Shown here piece after piece: positions 47,053 to 64,000 of a DNA stretch of 64,000 nt; within the stretch, counting starts at the first letter, position 1, and every line of letters begins with the position of its first letter. Position numbers and translations under genes: made by a program. The notes under the pieces were generated by a model. The model had not been told where the DNA came from. It made no database searches and worked only from the letters and a program-made list of their open reading frames with translations. Source of the DNA: Cristatella mucedo (Eukaryota; Bryozoa; Phylactolaemata; Cristatellidae); assembly GCA_009760855.2 (NCBI GenBank), contig WPIO01000009.1, positions 8,056,501-8,120,500 of the forward strand, in the 5' to 3' direction.

Positions 47053-47499
47053 GGACATTTCAAATATCGTATTCTGCTAGGAAGCGGTGTGTACGGAGGT
47101 AGCGCGCATCAATAAAAGCATCACACGAAAGACCGTGAGCTTAGTAGTCATGCAGATAAATAAATATTCGCCGGCACGCTCTTTTTATCATTTAGTGATA
47201 CCACTATGTTCACAAAGCTATTTAAATTAATTCGCATTTAAAATCTCCATTGGCACATAAAGGTGCAGTAACAAAAAACTTTGTAAAAATAAAACAATTT
47301 ATAAATTAAATATTTTCTCCTGCAATAATAATAATAGCACCGCAGTTTAGGGCAGGACTCGATGAGTCTAAGCCTCACTTAGGTGTGCCAATTGCCTACA
47401 AATTGCGAACAAGTTAGCAGCTGCTTTGGTCATTTTTTCGGCGGGCTATGTGCATTCCAATAGGGATAATAATTCCTCATTAAGCAGCTGCCATTGTTC

Positions 47500-47960
47500 C
47501 AGATCGTAGCTGCTGTCGTGTGCAACACAGAACGCCCGCCGACGATCACCGCGGCAGGTTTTTCCCCTCTCTCTCTCTCTCCTCGGAGAGTAAGCAATGC
47601 AGCTTCGTCGCGTAGTCGTCCTCTCTCTACCGGAGAAAGACTCGCGACGCGAGTATAAACTCGTCGCCGCAGCCAACGCCTGGCGGAGCGAGTTGTAATA
47701 GCTCGTGCAACTCGCTCGGGTGATGCGACTTTGCCGGACCCACCACTCGAAGTTCTAAAGCCTGCCGACGAGTTCGCCGTAGCCATCGAAGCCGGAAAAC
47801 GCTGCACAAAACATTACCAGCGGCCAGAAGAGCTCGTAGTGGTTGTCGCGTGCAATATAGGACGTCTGCTGACGATCAGCACCGCTAGCTCATTCTCCAC
47901 TCCACGACGCCACTTGGAAGCAAAACTCTCTCCACCCCTCCTCTCACCCTCCGTGCTACC
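47500..47960. promoter_or_regulatory. CpG-rich island, possible MLYCD promoter
   Basis: CG steps are dense from about 47.5 to 47.95 kb, in an otherwise AT-richer interval between two genes on the same strand. It precedes MLYCD in transcript direction. A segment near 47508-47556 (gtcgtgtgcaacacag...gacgatcac) recurs imperfectly near 47838-47886 (gtcgcgtgcaatatag...gacgatcag). No promoter motif was identified, so the assignment is positional. Confidence 0.35.
47631..47786 (-). CDS. MLYCD: Candidate upstream MLYCD exon with mitochondrial-type presequence
   Basis: An ATG at 47786 opens 52 codons to a possible donor (ccg followed by GTAGAG) in phase 0. This is compatible with an acceptor just before the exon at 44525. 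The peptide has ten arginines and only one acidic residue. Residues 25-50 (RVARAITTRSARRWLRRR onwards) could form a basic amphipathic helix, as in mitochondrial targeting sequences. MLYCD in other animals has mitochondrial and non-mitochondrial forms made from alternative starts. No sequence homology supports the exon, and the frame continues open beyond the donor. Confidence 0.3.
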
Positions 47961-48037
47961 CCCGAATGTTGTGCGACTGCCTCAATGTCAACGGGCGGCA
48001 CAATATATTCAAATGAAAAAATAAATAAAAATAATAG

Positions 48038-48185
48038 CTGGTTTAACAGTCACATTTGTATATCGGCAGAAGAGCCTTAACGGCTATCACCATCGCTTGT
48101 AATAAAGGCAATAAAGGACCACCCACTGCAGGATTCGAACACCTTACCTCCGGCCCGTGTTACACTGATCAAGGGGCGGCGCAGC
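48038..48185 (-). mobile_element. SINE-B copy
   Basis: Minus orientation: ccttgatcagtgtaacacgg, a gtgttcgaatcctgca B box (48128-48143), gtgggtggtcctttattgcc, gcgatggtgatagccgttaa, ggctcttctgccgatataca, ctgttaaaccagcta. Confidence 0.8.
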
Positions 48186-48299
48186 CACGTAATCCGGTAT
48201 CCGCTCAGATAAAAGAGCACCAATGGCTGCTCTCAGGTGCAATCACCTGATCAGCTGCCTCCACCTCACAAAGAAATCAGCTGAGACTATCGTGTTGTA

Positions 48300-48560
48300 C
48301 GTCAGACTAGCCACTCCTATAAGGAACGCACTCCCGACTGACGTCACGACATCCCTTGAATTGAGGGAATTTAAAAAAGAAGCTTAGAACCCAATCCGTC
48401 CCTCACATATTTGCTACGTCCGCTCGCGAATTGCTTGTTGTGTGCCTACGCGTGGGCGGGCACTGTGCATGTTATTAAAAACCAACTGATTTCCTTCCCA
48501 GTCAGCATTTTTAAAGTGCCTAGAAAAAACGCTTATTTATTTAAGGTCACTAGGCAAGTG
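48300..48560 (+). mobile_element. LINE-A 3' fragment, diverged
   Basis: ggaacgcactcccgactgac, gtcacgacatcccttgaatt, gtgcctacgcgtgggcgggc, actgtgcatgttattaaaaa and a weak hairpin region near 48515 follow the LINE-A order. Part of the coding end and the ATT tail are missing. Confidence 0.65.
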
Positions 48561-49146
48561 CAATATTTTTATTTTAACTATCACAGGGCATTCAGACACG
48601 TTTCGATTGCTGCTGCTATCGAACACACAGTTACATGCGAACGGTGATTGCGCGAGTGTACTTTTTAATGACCGTGGAGGCGCAGTCACGTGCGCAGCTG
48701 CACACACAAATAAGCGCCGCTCATTTAGAATGAACGCTGGTTTCGAGGAGAGAACGCCGCTCCTAGCACAGCTGCAAGAGTGACTGCAAATCTTCTCGCA
48801 TTCCTTCTTGGCGTACGCGTTTTGACTAAGCAGGCATTTCTTTTTTCACGTATCCTTGTGCTTTCTTTCTTCGGCACAATTATTAATAGAATGCAACATA
48901 ATATATTGTGCTGCTGTTCCAAAAACTGATCATACAATGTATGACAAGTCAAGCATTTTAAAATTGGCAGCGGCAAGTTTCAAGGTAGGTAGCGAGCTTT
49001 GCAAAGACTGGAGAGTATCTGTAGATTATGAAATGGCAGATCATGCCAATCATTCGTCTCGCTAACTTGGAGTAAGCAGGATGCTGAATGTGCGGACCCC
49101 ACATCTCCGCTATGGTTAAACGCTGCTGTGCTAACGAACAAATGGT

Positions 49147-62777
<13,631 letters not shown>

Positions 62778-64000
62778 CTGTACAGCCTTGGATTCACTAG
62801 ACCAGAAAGTTTTTACTTTATCCAGGAACATTTCAAAGGAATACAGTCACTCTTGCTGCGCCACCAGCAGAATCAGACGCAGAAGAAACGCTGCTTGGCA
62901 AACACTGACGACAGACTCGCACGGAAACATAATTTAGGCTATCGCCTATTTTTCACGATCTGTGTCAACCAAACAATGCACGTCTGCGAGCTCTACTTTG
63001 CATTAGTTAACAAAGCTGTGGGAGTGGTCTCCTTGCTTTGATCTCACGCGCAAAGGTGCATATAGCCGTGAAAAAATCTGGACTACAGAGCCTGACAGCC
63101 TGCAACGGGAACTATGCAAGCGGAGATATAGACTTCCCGTAGAAGAAGTAAGCCGGTATTGAGCTGCACGCTACTGGTGCTCAGCAGCGTGCAGCTCTTG
63201 TCCGACGACGACCAGGATTCCTCGTTGAACCACGGGATCCTGGTCTTGCAGCTACCCCTCTTCCCTATTTTTCTTTACTATTAGTTAATTTAATTTAAGC
63301 AATTTAGAAAATTAGCAATTATAATAATTTATAATAATAATAATATAATTGCACAACAATATACTATTGGAATAATTATGTTATTTATAATTATAATAAT
63401 ATATAATTATTGTATCATCAATTTATGCTATTTAATACTACTATAGTAATATGTTTATAATAAAAATTAATATTGTTATTGTAAAACCAACAGCGATAAT
63501 AGTATGGAATTTTAAGAGCGCTAATTATCTTTCGAGGCTGAATTGAATGAAGCTGAAAAGGCAGCGTATCACCTGATTGGCGACAATAGCGTGCACAATT
63601 CTCGCGGGTGCAGACACATAAAGGACGGTTTACTTGGAGGAAGCAATGCAGTGATATGTGGGTGTAATTTTACTTTATGAGCAAGCAAAGTCAAGTCCTG
63701 GGATGTTGCGTTGTCATTTGGTAGAGAGTTAAGCTTATAGGACCTAACGCCTCGGTCTTAAAAGGATTTCATGTTTGGTTAGGTGCAGAGCTAAACGACC
63801 AGATTCATAGGAGTGGGTGCATGAGGACCCGATTTCACTCTGCTTGCAGCAGGAAATTCTTCATTGCCTGCTGCAAGACTTGAATCCGTGACTTGGGTCG
63901 CATAGAATCATGTACTCTGAGGAGTTGTTGGGTATTTTACTATTTTACTTTCTTTTAAATAGTCATAAAATCGCGAGATAATGTAATGTCAGTTGCAACT
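62778..64000. other. Upstream CPVL intron, end of window
   Basis: No further CPVL exon was found; in particular, no GGPGGSS-coding segment is present on the minus strand. The 63280-63480 interval is extremely AT-rich, dominated by taat/ttat permutations. A stretch near 63835-63905 resembles a minus-strand SINE-B head (gacttgaatccgtgac). The rest is unassigned. Confidence 0.5.

Overview
This window is nuclear DNA from an animal, most likely an invertebrate, but I cannot name the species. The evidence is intron-rich genes with GT-AG splice sites, long dinucleotide arrays, many 5'-truncated non-LTR retrotransposons, and tRNA-derived SINEs. Two multi-exon genes and one uninterrupted gene are well supported. 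Most of the remaining sequence is decayed mobile elements and simple repeats.

Layout: 1-8.5 kb has no gene I can support; it holds short CTG tracts, LINE tails, a decayed reverse-transcriptase fragment and two SINEs. At 8655-9686 (+) lies a complete, uninterrupted coding sequence for a GDP-fucose transporter (SLC35C1 family). From 9.7 to 27.7 kb there is no firmly supported gene. That stretch holds GC-rich blocks, a hAT-type transposase relic (about 15.35-15.91 kb, -), a 14-copy 16-bp minisatellite, long microsatellites and the best-preserved retrotransposon (20.95-23.01 kb, +).

From 44.5 down to 27.8 kb (-) lies a malonyl-CoA decarboxylase gene (MLYCD). I rebuilt it as nine coding exons with consistent splice phases; it ends in the peroxisomal signal Ser-Lys-Leu. 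A further upstream exon at 47.6-47.8 kb could supply a mitochondrial presequence. One intron contains a diverged satellite array with a period of about 175 bp.

From 62.8 down to 49.1 kb (-) lies a CPVL-type serine carboxypeptidase gene, rebuilt as nine exons that include the whole catalytic triad. Its 5' exons lie beyond the right edge of the window. Its last intron is 7.3 kb and is filled with LINE and SINE debris and a long CA array.

The three genes belong to different pathways: Golgi nucleotide-sugar import, malonyl-CoA turnover, and lysosomal or secretory proteolysis. There is no sign that they cooperate. The repeat fraction is the most distinctive part. Two LINE families (called LINE-A and LINE-B here) and two SINE families (SINE-A and SINE-B) recur on both strands and share 3'-tail motifs, which suggests a common retrotransposition machinery.
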